Assembly: GCA_038230255.1 (NCBI GenBank)
Contig: JBBRNP010000005.1
Location: 124,001 to 188,000 of the forward strand
Source of the DNA: AV40 sp038230255
Lineage (GTDB): Bacteria; Verrucomicrobiota; Verrucomicrobiia; Chthoniobacterales; UBA10450
DNA length: 64,000 bases
Direction: 5' to 3'
The translations under genes were made by a program, and so were the position numbers. The number at the start of each line of letters is the position of its first letter. Positions within the stretch are counted from its first letter, which is position 1. Positions 8,141-17,407 of this stretch are shown here, in pieces. A model generated the notes under the pieces. The model ran no database searches. It was not told where the DNA came from and saw only the letters and a list, made by a program, of their open reading frames with translations.

Positions 8141-10591
8141 TCATTCGGCACGCAATGCTTGAACGGGATCGACTAACGTGGCGCGTCGCGCTGGCAACAG
8201 GCAGGCGACGAATGCGACCGCGGTCAGAATTACAGTGATGACCAGCATCGTCGGCAGATCGGTTGCGCCGACGCCGAAGAGCAGGTTCTGGAGCAAACGA
8301 GTGCAGGCAAAAACGCCGATCAGACCGAGAACAAGGCCGACCCCGACGAAACGCATCCCCTGGCCCACGACCAGGCGCAGCACATCGTAACGTTGCGCGC
8401 CGAGAGCGAGACGAATTCCAATCTCCTGTGTGCGCTGCGTAACCGAGTAACTCATCACTCCGAAAATTCCGGCGGCAGCGAGGAGCAGCGCAATCAGCGC
8501 GAAAAGGCCAACCAGCATCGCGTTCAACCGCGGTTGGGCAATCGATTGGGAAAGATAATCCGGCAAAGTGCGCATCCGATAAACCGGAACGTCTTTGTCT
8601 ATTTCGTCGATCGCGCGCCGCAACGTAGTCATTAATGACGATTGACTCATTTGAGTGCGCACGAAGATCGACATCGTCCCGAGGCCGAATTGGTCTTGCG
8701 GCAGATAAATCTGGGACTTGGGGGCTGCGCCCAAACTGATCAGGTGCAGGTCTCCAACGACGCCGACGATCTCGCGTGCCGGCGGATCACCCGGGTCGGC
8801 GGATCCGTTTGGGGTAATGCGTTTCCCGATCGGATCTTCACCCGGGAAAAATTCCTTGGCGAAACTTTCCGTCACGATCGCAACCCGGGGAGCGTTGCGA
8901 TCGTCGTGAACGTTGAAGTCGCGACCGCGCAAAAGCGGAACGCGCACGGTCTTGAAAAAGTCGACGGTGACGACGTTGACCTGCGCTTGGGGCTGCTGCG
9001 CTTTCGGCAACGGCCGCTCTTCGATATTGAAAGTGAAAACGATTTCGCTGCCGCTGAGCGGAATCCACCACGCGCCGGCTGCTGCGCTGATCCCAGGTGA
9101 TGCAGACACATTCGCGAGGAGCTTTTTGAAAAACGCTGCGGCCTGCTCCGGCTTGCTGTATCCCGAATCAGGCAACGCCATCCGTGCGGTGACGACATTG
9201 TTTGGATCGAAACCAGGATGCACTCTCTGCAGGCGGAGAAAACTTTGGACAAGCAAACCAGCGCTGGCGAGCAACACCAGCGCGAGCACAACCTCGACTA
9301 CTACCAAAACAGCGCGGGTCCGGCCGCTGTGCACACCTTCACTCGAACCGCGGGAGTTTTCATTCAGCGAGCCCGTGATGTTCGGATGCGATGCGCGCCA
9401 CGCCGGCAAAAGTCCGGCCAAGACTGCGGCGCCGAGACTAACCAGCGCGGTAAACGCAATAACGCGAAGATCGGGCGAGACCTCCGCTATTCGCGGAATG
9501 TTCGCCGGCAAAAATGCTTTCAATGAATCGAGCGCCCAGATCGCGATCATCAATCCGATCACGCCGCCGGCGACGCTCAGCACTATGCTTTCAGACAAGA
9601 GTTGTTTGACGATGTGCCAGCGGCCGGCGCCGAGCGCGGTCCGGATGCTGATCTCTTTTTGGCGCGAAACGGAGCGCGCCAGGAGCAGATTGATCACGTT
9701 GACGCAGGCAACGAGCAAAACGCATCCGGCCATCGCGCAGAGCATCAGCAACGCCGAGTGAGCGTCGCCGACTATTGCCCGTGCCAGTGGCACCACTTTC
9801 ACGCCAACGTTAGTATTTGAATCCGGGTATTGCTGCCGCAACGCGGCGCTGATCGTGTCGATGTTAGCCTGGGCCTGATCAATCGAGACGCCCGGCTTGA
9901 GGCGAGCGACGCATTTTAGGAAATCGTTGCCGCGCTGTGCAGTCATTGGTTGGGAGCCGTCCTTCGACTCGCGCAACATCGACATCGTCGTCCAGACCTC
10001 AGGGCTGTATTTGCCGAATGGAAATTCAAATCGGTCGGGCATCACTCCGACGACCTCGAATTTTTCTCCGTTGAAGGTCAGCGCCTTGCCGATAATTCCC
10101 GGATCGCCGGCAAAGCGGCGCTGCCACAGTGCGTGACTCAAAATGACCACCCGATTTCCCGGTTCATCTTCTTTGGGAAGAAAACCGCGACCCAGGATTG
10201 GCTGGACCCGAAGAATTGAAAACAAATTCGCCGAAACAGCTTCGCCTTGAACGTGGGTCGCTTCCCCGCCGTCGGTCAGGGTCGTGACACTGTTGTTGGT
10301 GTAAACTGCCATTTGTTCGAAGACACGATTTTGCGAACGCCAATCGGCAAAGTCCGGATAGGAGCAGGTCTGGTCTTCATTGAGCTCGGCTGCGCCCCCC
10401 CGCATGTCGTAAAGCAAAAGCATGGTGAGATTTTGCGGCTGAGGAAACGGCAACGGCCGCAACATGACGGCGTTGACGACGCTGAACACCGCGCTGTTTG
10501 CGCCGATTCCGAGCGCAAACGTCAGGACAACGATTCCACTGAAGAGCGGCTGCTTGAGCAAACTGCGCAAGGAATGGCCAAGATTTTGCAT
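8141..10591 (-). CDS. MacB/FtsX-type duplicated ABC permease, copy 4
   Basis: An 816-residue permease starting MQNLGHSLRSLLKQPLF (ATG 10589-10591). The first helix is followed by the periplasmic MacB_PCD domain with the segment YPDSNTNVGVKVVPL. Coupling motifs are QKEISIRTALGAGR and TQEIGIRLALGAQR, and the end is DPVQALRAE. It lies 6 bases after copy 5 and 30 bases before copy 3. Nothing in the reading frame is broken. As for all copies, the family is known from Acidobacteria and relatives as orphan duplicated permeases; here the array is unusual in being joined to its own ATPases, adaptor and regulators. Confidence 0.9.
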   Translation of the reverse strand: MQNLGHSLRSLLKQPLFSGIVVLTFALGIGANSAVFSVVNAVMLRPLPFPQPQNLTMLLLYDMRGGAAELNEDQTCSYPDFADWRSQNRVFEQMAVYTNNSVTTLTDGGEATHVQGEAVSANLFSILRVQPILGRGFLPKEDEPGNRVVILSHALWQRRFAGDPGIIGKALTFNGEKFEVVGVMPDRFEFPFGKYSPEVWTTMSMLRESKDGSQPMTAQRGNDFLKCVARLKPGVSIDQAQANIDTISAALRQQYPDSNTNVGVKVVPLARAIVGDAHSALLMLCAMAGCVLLVACVNVINLLLARSVSRQKEISIRTALGAGRWHIVKQLLSESIVLSVAGGVIGLMIAIWALDSLKAFLPANIPRIAEVSPDLRVIAFTALVSLGAAVLAGLLPAWRASHPNITGSLNENSRGSSEGVHSGRTRAVLVVVEVVLALVLLASAGLLVQSFLRLQRVHPGFDPNNVVTARMALPDSGYSKPEQAAAFFKKLLANVSASPGISAAAGAWWIPLSGSEIVFTFNIEERPLPKAQQPQAQVNVVTVDFFKTVRVPLLRGRDFNVHDDRNAPRVAIVTESFAKEFFPGEDPIGKRITPNGSADPGDPPAREIVGVVGDLHLISLGAAPKSQIYLPQDQFGLGTMSIFVRTQMSQSSLMTTLRRAIDEIDKDVPVYRMRTLPDYLSQSIAQPRLNAMLVGLFALIALLLAAAGIFGVMSYSVTQRTQEIGIRLALGAQRYDVLRLVVGQGMRFVGVGLVLGLIGVFACTRLLQNLLFGVGATDLPTMLVITVILTAVAFVACLLPARRATLVDPVQALRAE

Positions 10592-10597
10592 GGTTAA

Positions 10598-13018
10598 TTA
10601 TTCTGCGCGTAAGGCGATGATAGGATCGACGCGGGAAGCGCGGCGCGCCGGAATCCACGAAGCAAGGAGAGTCGCTCCGAAAAGCAGCAGTCCGACTCCG
10701 AGATAAATTCTCGGATCGATCCCTTTCACTTCGAAGAGCACGCTTTGCAATGCGCGCGAGAGAGCGAACGCGCTGACCAGACCAATCGCCGAGCCGATTA
10801 AAAGCAAATACATCCCGTGTGAGAGAACGAGCACGCGGATCTGGGCCGGCCGTGCTCCCAGGGCGAGACGGATCCCGATTTCGCGGACGCGTCTGAGCGT
10901 GGTGTAAGCGAGAAGGCCGTAAAGGCCGATGGTCGCGAGCAGAAGCGCGAGACCGGCGAAGATCGAGAAAAGAAAGCTGAGGAGACGCTGGCTGCCCCAC
11001 GTTTCGTGAACACGATCGGTCATTGGCCGCGCGTCGAACACCGGCTGCGATGGATCGATCGAGCTGACAGTGTCACGAATTAATTTGGCGAGTGATGCCG
11101 CGCTCATGTTCGAGCGAACGAACAGACCGAGGCTGGTCCGTTGCGCCTGCGCTATCGAACAATAAATCACGGGCAGCGGCGCCATCTCGTCGATGGCGTG
11201 AAATCGCATTCTCGCTACCAGGCCAACAATCTCCGACAGGACGTTGCCTTCTTCGTCATTGCCCGCGTCAACCGAGAGACGCTTGCCGATTGGATCCTCA
11301 CCCGGAAAAAATTGTTCCGCCATTGCCTGATCGATGATGATGACCCGCGGCGAATCTTTTGTGTCGCGCTCGTTGAAAGTGCGCCCGCGCAAAAGTGGCG
11401 CCTTGAATGTCGCGAAATAATCGCCGGTGATCACTTCGAGATCCGCGGATGGCATATTGCTCGGCGAAGAAGGCGGGTGGCCTTCCCGGTAAAAGCCGGT
11501 CTGCCAGCCGCCCATTAGCGGCGAGTTGGAGCCGATGCCGGCGCTTTGGATACCGGGAAGCGCGCTTACTTTGTCGAGCAGCGCTTTGGTAAACGTCCCG
11601 ATCTTCTCGCGACTCGAATACGTTTTCCATGGCAACTCGAGTCGGGCGGTGAAAAGACCACGAGGTTCGTAGCCAAGTTGAAGCGATTGCAGTCGCGAAA
11701 AACTTTTCAGGACCAGCCCGGCCGCAACGAGCAACGTGAGTGTGAGCGCAATCTCGCTGATCACGAGCCAATCACGCGCGCGTTTGGCCGAAGGCGGATC
11801 GCCGCTTCCGGCCGAGCCCGATTTTAGGGCGAGTTGAACGTCCGCATGCGAAGCCTGCCACGCCGGCCACAATCCGAAAATGATCGTGGTCAGCGATGCG
11901 ACCAAAAATGTAAAACCGAGGACCGGCAAATCGAACGAAATTTGTTTGAAACGGGAAACGTCGCCCGGACTCAGAGCAACCAATGCGTCGCGGACCCAAA
12001 CGGCCATGAAAAACCCGAGCGCTCCCCCAATCAGTGCGATCAAAAAACTTTCGATCAGGAGTTGGCGAACGATTTGCGCTCGTGTTGCACCAACGGCGGC
12101 GTGAATGGCAAGGTCTCTCGCCCGCGCGGCACCTCGCGCCGCAAACAAGTTGGCGAGGTTCGCGCAGGCGATGAGCAAAACCAATCCGACCGCACCCAGG
12201 AGAAGTCCGAGATTGGTTCTGTATTTGCCGACTAAATTCTCCAGGAGCGGTGTGACCACCGCGTAGACCTTGGTGTTGGTGTCCGGGTATGTTTTTTCCA
12301 AACGCGCCGCGATACCTTTCATCTCGGTGCGCGCCTGCTCGACCGTTACGCCCGTTTTGAGCCGGCCCCAGACAAACATCATTGGATGATGCGACCGATC
12401 CATCCACGCCGGATTATTGCTTCGGCGTCCGAGCGAGAACCAGGCGTCGGTGTCTTGCGGCGAAGTCATTTGCGGCGGCATGACGCCGACGATGGTGAAA
12501 CTCTGATCGTGCAGATTGATCGAGCGGCCGACCGCGGCTGGGTCGCGATTAAATGCGCGTTGCCAGAGTCGATCGCTGATGACCACGACCGGTGGTCCGC
12601 CGACTTTGTCTTCGTCCTCACTAAATGTGCGACCGACCTCGGCCGGCAGACCAATCACATCGAAGAAATTCCGCGTCACCGACGCACACGACACTCGCTC
12701 CGCTTCGCGACCGGAAATACCACTTAGATTTCGCGATTCTTTGTGAGTACAGGCGAGATGTTCGAAAACCTTGTTGTCGTTTCGCCAATCGAAATAATCA
12801 GGTAGCGCGACCGAAAAATCCTGACCCGGGCCGGAAGATTCACTCAAGACCATGATCCGGTCAGCATTCGGATACGGCAGCGGCCGGAGCAGAACTGCGT
12901 TGACGATGCTGAAGATAGCGGTGTTCGCCCCAATGCCGAGTGCGAGCGTGATGATCGCAACCGCCGAGAACGCCGGATTCTTGATTAACTGCCGAAAAGC
13001 AAAACGGAGGTAATTCAT
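10598..13018 (-). CDS. MacB/FtsX-type duplicated ABC permease, copy 5
   Basis: An 806-residue permease when started at MNYLRFAFRQLIKNPAF (ATG 13016-13018), which fits the paralogues best. A second ATG two codons upstream (13022-13024) overlaps the stop of copy 6 as ATGA and is an equally good coupled start; the extended frame to 13249 lies wholly inside copy 6 and is rejected. The first coupling motif is the least conserved of the set, ARDLAIHAAVGATR; the second is normal, VREIGIRLALGARP. It ends DPIIALRAE. A conserved YPDTNTKVYAVVTPL stretch marks the periplasmic domain. Confidence 0.88.
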   Translation of the reverse strand: MNYLRFAFRQLIKNPAFSAVAIITLALGIGANTAIFSIVNAVLLRPLPYPNADRIMVLSESSGPGQDFSVALPDYFDWRNDNKVFEHLACTHKESRNLSGISGREAERVSCASVTRNFFDVIGLPAEVGRTFSEDEDKVGGPPVVVISDRLWQRAFNRDPAAVGRSINLHDQSFTIVGVMPPQMTSPQDTDAWFSLGRRSNNPAWMDRSHHPMMFVWGRLKTGVTVEQARTEMKGIAARLEKTYPDTNTKVYAVVTPLLENLVGKYRTNLGLLLGAVGLVLLIACANLANLFAARGAARARDLAIHAAVGATRAQIVRQLLIESFLIALIGGALGFFMAVWVRDALVALSPGDVSRFKQISFDLPVLGFTFLVASLTTIIFGLWPAWQASHADVQLALKSGSAGSGDPPSAKRARDWLVISEIALTLTLLVAAGLVLKSFSRLQSLQLGYEPRGLFTARLELPWKTYSSREKIGTFTKALLDKVSALPGIQSAGIGSNSPLMGGWQTGFYREGHPPSSPSNMPSADLEVITGDYFATFKAPLLRGRTFNERDTKDSPRVIIIDQAMAEQFFPGEDPIGKRLSVDAGNDEEGNVLSEIVGLVARMRFHAIDEMAPLPVIYCSIAQAQRTSLGLFVRSNMSAASLAKLIRDTVSSIDPSQPVFDARPMTDRVHETWGSQRLLSFLFSIFAGLALLLATIGLYGLLAYTTLRRVREIGIRLALGARPAQIRVLVLSHGMYLLLIGSAIGLVSAFALSRALQSVLFEVKGIDPRIYLGVGLLLFGATLLASWIPARRASRVDPIIALRAE

Positions 13019-13020
13019 AA

Positions 13021-15525
13021 TCATTCGTAACGAAGCGCAACCATCGGATCGACGCGCGTGGCGCGACGCGCCGGAACGAAGCACGAAACTGCGGAGACAA
13101 GAGTGAGGAGTCCGGCGACCGCGAAATAGATCGACGGATCGAGTGCGTCGACTTTGAAGAGAATGTTTTTGAGGGCACCGGCGGCCACGACTCCGAGCAG
13201 TAACGCAATGCCGCCCGCGCCGATGGCAAGGCCAATCGCGAGTTGCCACGCGCCTTGAGTCATCACCATTCGAAAGATGCGCCCGGCGTCCGCTCCCAGC
13301 GCCATGCGAATACCGAACTCCTGTGTGCGTTGATTCACTGAAAAACTCATCACGCCATAGAGACCAACCGCGGACAGAACGAATGCGACGACTCCGAAGA
13401 TGGTGAAGAGCGTTGCGATAACGCGGTTCCCGTTAAGAATCTCGTGGTGGAATCGGGCCGGTGTTCCGGCGAAATAAGTCGGAAGATTGGAATCGATCTC
13501 CGTCACAGCCCTGCTCAGCGTCGGCCCCAACGTTTCAGCTCGTTGCCCCGCACGTGGACGAACAACGATCGTGCAAAATTGCGTGGCCGGTGATGCGCCC
13601 AACAACGGCATGTAAAATCCCGCGCTATCGGTCAGCTGATCGAATGGTCCCTGCATCAACGTGTCCGGCACCACTCCAACGATCCTTCGCCACGGTTGCG
13701 GCTTGCCCGGATTGAAAATCCGGACCTGATGACCGATCGCGCTTTGATTGCCCCAATACTTTCGGGCAAAACTCGAGTTCACAATTGCGACCGGTTGCTT
13801 CGAATCATTGTCGTCGATCGTAAAATCGCGGCCTTCTAAAATTTTTAATCCGAGCGTCGTAAAATAATTGTCCGAGACCGATTCAAAATTGCCGGTCGGA
13901 CGATCCCGATCGGTCAGATAATTTCGGCCGTCGACTTCATACTGGCCGTTGGGCGCAAACGTCATCCGGAAGCGATCGGTCATGGCGGCGGATTCGAACT
14001 GGGGGTTGGCGCGCAAGGAACGAACGGCGCGTTTAAAAAATTCTCGCCGCGCATCCTCGCTGGGGTAGGCGCCTTCCATCAGAGCCATCCGCGCCGCGTA
14101 AAGGGCGTTCTCGTCGTAGCCATAGTCGAGTTTGGTTTGATTGCGGATCGACTTGATCTGCAACGTCGCCGCGATTAAAAGCGCGGCGGTCAGCGCGATC
14201 TGCGCGACGACAAGCACGCGCGTGATCACGTTGACCAAACGGCTGCTATTGCCGCGACCGCCTTCTTTCATGATTTCGGCCGCGTTGCTCCTGGCGCTAA
14301 GAAACGCCGGGACCAAACCGGAAACGATGGTCGCGACCAAAGTAATCACGACCGTGAAAATGAGGACAGGCGCATCGATTGTGAATTGCCACCAGTAAGG
14401 TGGTGGAAACGGCGCCGCCTTTATCGTGCGAGCGAGCAGGTCAACCGACCAATAGGCCAGGAGCACGCCGGCCACCGCACCAAAGAGAGCGACCACCAAA
14501 CTTTCGGTCAACATCTGGCGCACCAGTCTCCAGCGGGTTGCGCCGAGCGCGCCACGAATCGCCAGTTCTTTCGCACGCAATGCCGCGCGGCCGAATTGCA
14601 TGTTCATCACATTCACGCACGCGATCAGCAAAACGAGAATGACCGCGCCTAACATCGACCAGGCGATTTGCCGCAGTTGCACGCCGGTAAACGCGTTCAG
14701 CAACGACTGCACATTCGCCGACGTGTAATTTTGGTTCGTCTTCGGATTGTCGTCCGCCAAATGACGCGCGAGCGCGACAAACTCCGCGTTCACCTGATCG
14801 AGAGTTATTCCCGGTTTGAGCCGGCCCATCACTGCGGGTGCCCGATTGTTCGCGCCAAGAACAAGTTCGCCTCGAGGGGTGGGCGGGAACTCATTATAAA
14901 GAGGCGTCCAGAGTTCCTCAGAAATCGGGAATTTAAAATTGGGCGGCATCACGCCAATGATGGTGGCGGCCTTGCCATTAATTCGAACGCTCTGTCCGAC
15001 GATGTTTGGATCGGCGGCGAAATCGCGTCTCCAGATTTCGTCCCCCAAAATTGCGACCTTTTCAGCGCCGGGTTTATTGTCCTCGGCCGTAAAATCGCGG
15101 CCCAAGAATGGCGCCACACCGATGATTTTGAAAAAATCCTCCGTGACGTAGGCGCCCGTGTAACGCTGCGGATTGTTTTTGTAGGTCAGGTTGATGGTCG
15201 ATCCATTGAGATAGCCGGCCATCATCGCGAATGAACGCTGCGCCGCTTTCAGATCCTCGTAATCCTGGGCCGCCGGAATGTTGCCAACACCGAAGTTATT
15301 GTTTTGATCGCTCGCCTTCGGATCGATCAACCCGACGCTCATCAGCTGTTCGGGATGAGGAAACGAGAAGCCGCGCAAAACGATCGCGTTGACGACGGTG
15401 AATTGCGTAGTCGCGCCGCCGATGCCAAGACCGAGCACCAGCACGGCAAGAACACAAAATGACTTTTCTTTGAACAACACGCGCAGACCGACGCGCATAT
15501 CCTGACGAAACGAATCTATAATCAT
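13021..15525 (-). CDS. MacB/FtsX-type duplicated ABC permease, copy 6 (operon-proximal)
   Basis: An 834-residue permease, the longest copy and the first to be transcribed, beginning MIIDSFRQDMRVGLRVLF at the ATG 15523-15525. The first helix (VLAVLVLGLGIGGATTQF) and the periplasmic domain are more divergent than in the other copies, but both coupling motifs are present (AKELAIRGALGATR and TQEFGIRMALGAD) and the end is DPMVALRYE. It lies 6 bases after the ATPase stop at 15532, so it may be the original partner of the ATPases, with the downstream copies added by duplication (inference). Confidence 0.9.
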   Translation of the reverse strand: MIIDSFRQDMRVGLRVLFKEKSFCVLAVLVLGLGIGGATTQFTVVNAIVLRGFSFPHPEQLMSVGLIDPKASDQNNNFGVGNIPAAQDYEDLKAAQRSFAMMAGYLNGSTINLTYKNNPQRYTGAYVTEDFFKIIGVAPFLGRDFTAEDNKPGAEKVAILGDEIWRRDFAADPNIVGQSVRINGKAATIIGVMPPNFKFPISEELWTPLYNEFPPTPRGELVLGANNRAPAVMGRLKPGITLDQVNAEFVALARHLADDNPKTNQNYTSANVQSLLNAFTGVQLRQIAWSMLGAVILVLLIACVNVMNMQFGRAALRAKELAIRGALGATRWRLVRQMLTESLVVALFGAVAGVLLAYWSVDLLARTIKAAPFPPPYWWQFTIDAPVLIFTVVITLVATIVSGLVPAFLSARSNAAEIMKEGGRGNSSRLVNVITRVLVVAQIALTAALLIAATLQIKSIRNQTKLDYGYDENALYAARMALMEGAYPSEDARREFFKRAVRSLRANPQFESAAMTDRFRMTFAPNGQYEVDGRNYLTDRDRPTGNFESVSDNYFTTLGLKILEGRDFTIDDNDSKQPVAIVNSSFARKYWGNQSAIGHQVRIFNPGKPQPWRRIVGVVPDTLMQGPFDQLTDSAGFYMPLLGASPATQFCTIVVRPRAGQRAETLGPTLSRAVTEIDSNLPTYFAGTPARFHHEILNGNRVIATLFTIFGVVAFVLSAVGLYGVMSFSVNQRTQEFGIRMALGADAGRIFRMVMTQGAWQLAIGLAIGAGGIALLLGVVAAGALKNILFKVDALDPSIYFAVAGLLTLVSAVSCFVPARRATRVDPMVALRYE

Positions 15526-15531
15526 AATGAT

Positions 15532-16209
15532 TTACTTCTTGTTGGCCTCGACCACCCAACCGTCCCGCAGTTGAATGATCCGGTTCCCGTATCCTGCATT
15601 TTTCTCCGAGTGCGTGACCTGAATGATGGTCGTGCCCTCGGCGTTCAGTTTTTGAAACAGCTCCATAATTTCCTGGCCCTGGCTGGAGTGAAGATTGCCA
15701 GTCGGCTCGTCCGCCAAAATCAGTTTCGGACTGGCAATGATCGCGCGCGCGACCCCGACGAGCTGCTGCTGACCGCCGGAAAGCTGGCGCGGATACAAAT
15801 CTTTCTTTGCCACCATCTGAAATCGATCGAGCGCGTCCGCCACGATCGCCGCCCGTTCGTTCCGGCCGACTTTCCGATACGACAACGGAATCTCGAGATT
15901 TTCGTAAACCGTCAGGTCGTCGAGCAGATGATACTGCTGGAAAACAAAACCGATTTGCTCGTTGCGCAGCTCGGCCCGCTCCTTCGCTTTCAAATGGTGA
16001 ACGGCCGTTTCATGGAAAAAATATTCGCCGCTCCAACCGTGGTCGTGCATCCCGAGAATGTGCAGCAGGGTCGATTTCCCGGCGCCGGACGGTCCCATCA
16101 CCGAAACGAACTCGCCTTCTGCGACTTCAATATCGATGTCGCGCAGAACGTAAAAGAATTTCCCCTTCGCCAACGGATACGATCGCTCAACGTTGTGAAG
16201 CCGGATCAT
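15532..16209 (-). CDS. ABC transporter ATPase, MacB/LolD type (second of two)
   Basis: A 225-residue cytoplasmic ATPase that energises MacB-type permeases. It has Walker A GPSGAGKST (about 39-47), Q-loop FVFQQYHLL, signature LSGGQQQLVGVARAI and Walker B LILADEPTGNL. The start MIRLHNVERSYPL (ATG 16207-16209) is where ABC domain homology begins; an open extension to 16293 has no such homology. Two details differ from the usual family: the base after the signature LSGGQQQ is Leu in place of Arg, and the D-loop reads GNLHSSQ in place of GNLDS. The D-loop Asp helps couple the two nucleotide sites, so this subunit could form an asymmetric pair with its neighbour. Confidence 0.93.
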   Translation of the reverse strand: MIRLHNVERSYPLAKGKFFYVLRDIDIEVAEGEFVSVMGPSGAGKSTLLHILGMHDHGWSGEYFFHETAVHHLKAKERAELRNEQIGFVFQQYHLLDDLTVYENLEIPLSYRKVGRNERAAIVADALDRFQMVAKKDLYPRQLSGGQQQLVGVARAIIASPKLILADEPTGNLHSSQGQEIMELFQKLNAEGTTIIQVTHSEKNAGYGNRIIQLRDGWVVEANKK

Positions 16210-16228
16210 GGTCGCCGGGTTACATTCG

Positions 16229-16966
16229 TTAGGCTGCAATCCGGCTGTCTTCGACCACGCGTCCGTCGAACAAGTGGACGGTGCGATCGGCATGCTGCGC
16301 GAACCGCTCGTCGTGCGTGACCATGCAAATGGTCGCGCCGCCGGCGTGCAGTTCCTTGAGCAAATTCATGACCGCCTCACCGTTACGGGAATCGAGGTTT
16401 CCGGTCGGCTCGTCCGCGAGCAGGATCGCCGGTTTCCCCGCGAGCGCGCGCGCAACCGCCACGCGTTGCTGCTGACCGCCCGAGAGCTGGCTCGGCAAAT
16501 GTTTCGCTCGATGCGCCATTCCCACGCGATCCAGCGCTTGCGTGACCAGAGTTTTTCGGTCACCCGCGCCCATTCCGCGATAGGTCAGCGGCAATTCCAC
16601 GTTTTCAAAAACCGTCAGGTCACCGATCAGATTGAAGCTTTGGAAGATGAAACCGATCTCGCGGTTCCGGATTCGCGCCCGGTCAGCGAATGAAAGGTTG
16701 GCCACTTCGCCGCCTTTGAGCGCGTAACTGCCGTTCGACGGCGTGTCGAGCAGGCCGAGGATCGACAATAACGTCGACTTGCCGCAGCCCGACGGCCCAG
16801 CGATCGAAATATATTCGCCGTCGCGAATGTCCAAATGGATTCCGGACAGCGCGTGCGTTTCGACTTCGTCAGTCAGAAACACTTTGGTTACGGCATCGAG
16901 CCGGATCAACGGAGTTGAGCCGTTCTTGCGCGATGAGGTTTGAGGATTGGGTGAGGTTGTTGTCAT
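16229..16966 (-). CDS. ABC transporter ATPase, MacB/LolD type (first of two)
   Basis: A 245-residue ATPase with all canonical elements: Walker A GPSGCGKST (about 57-65), Q-loop FIFQSFNLI, signature LSGGQQQRVAVARAL, Walker B ILLADEPTGNLDSRN and a switch His in MVTHDERFA. The first 20 residues are a polar tail without homology. Its ATG overlaps the stop of the four-helix-bundle gene by four bases (ATGA), so it is translated with it. It lies 19 bases before the second ATPase. It probably works with the permeases downstream and the adaptor upstream as a MacAB-like exporter. Confidence 0.95.
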   Translation of the reverse strand: MTTTSPNPQTSSRKNGSTPLIRLDAVTKVFLTDEVETHALSGIHLDIRDGEYISIAGPSGCGKSTLLSILGLLDTPSNGSYALKGGEVANLSFADRARIRNREIGFIFQSFNLIGDLTVFENVELPLTYRGMGAGDRKTLVTQALDRVGMAHRAKHLPSQLSGGQQQRVAVARALAGKPAILLADEPTGNLDSRNGEAVMNLLKELHAGGATICMVTHDERFAQHADRTVHLFDGRVVEDSRIAA

Positions 16967-17376
16967 GCTCTGATTTTTGATTGCTGATTTTTGATTGCTG
17001 ATTTTGAATTCGCTGAGCCGTCGCGCTTGGAACGGGATGCGGAAATGTACGAAGCCGCCATGATCGCGGTTAGCTCGTTGGCTTCTTTCAGCAGAGGCGC
17101 AATTTTGTTTTCCGGCAAGAGTTTGTCGTCGACGATCAATTCCAACCAGAGGACTGTTTCGTCGGCTTCTTCTTCGGCCACGCCAATCTTGGAAATGAAT
17201 TCTGCGTGCGAACGGCCACGGCAGGCAGCCCGATAATTTGCTGCGACGCTTGTGCCGCTGCGCACAAGCTGGCTGGCAATGGCGCGGCCCTTTGCTGAGT
17301 TTGGCAACGCATCGACCAAGTGCATCACGCGTAATGCAAATTGTTTCGTACGATCCTTAAGCTCTTGCGCGTTCAT
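16963..17376 (-). CDS. Four-helix-bundle protein (S23 / 23S rRNA intervening-sequence protein family)
   Basis: A 137-residue protein of the S23 family. Recognisable pieces are FALRVMHLVDALP, ASQLVRSGTSVAANYRAA and EEADETVLWLELI. The family folds as a four-helix bundle; copies inside rRNA genes are called intervening-sequence proteins, and related Avd proteins help diversity-generating retroelements, but most have no known job. Here it sits between the adaptor and the first ATPase of an export operon and is coupled by a 4-base overlap to the ATPase. The last ten or so residues (SAIKNQQSKIRA) are encoded by a 14-base tandem repeat, so the tail is not conserved sequence. It may be a passenger that inserted into the operon. 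Confidence 0.85.
   Translation of the reverse strand: MNAQELKDRTKQFALRVMHLVDALPNSAKGRAIASQLVRSGTSVAANYRAACRGRSHAEFISKIGVAEEEADETVLWLELIVDDKLLPENKIAPLLKEANELTAIMAASYISASRSKRDGSANSKSAIKNQQSKIRA
16971..17005. repeat. 14-base tandem repeat at the 3' end of the four-helix-bundle gene
   Basis: Two perfect copies of TGATTTTTGATTGC (16971-16984 and 16985-16998) followed by a partial third copy starting at 16999. It lies within the last codons of the gene on the minus strand. A related AT-rich stretch (TAATCAGCGATCAGCATTCA) stands just before the gene at about 17381-17400, so both edges of this gene carry similar simple sequence. Confidence 0.8.
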
Positions 17377-17407
17377 TTCTTAATCAGCGATCAGCATTCA
17401 GAAATCA

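Noticed and set aside
10598..13249. Longer starts for permeases 1, 2 and 5 that overlap the preceding genes by up to 230 bases
   Set aside because: The additional residues have no counterpart in the paralogues, whose N-termini align at the internal ATGs.
16971..17005. Tandem repeat as the start of a CRISPR array
   Set aside because: The 14-base units are adjacent without spacers, and there are only two full copies.
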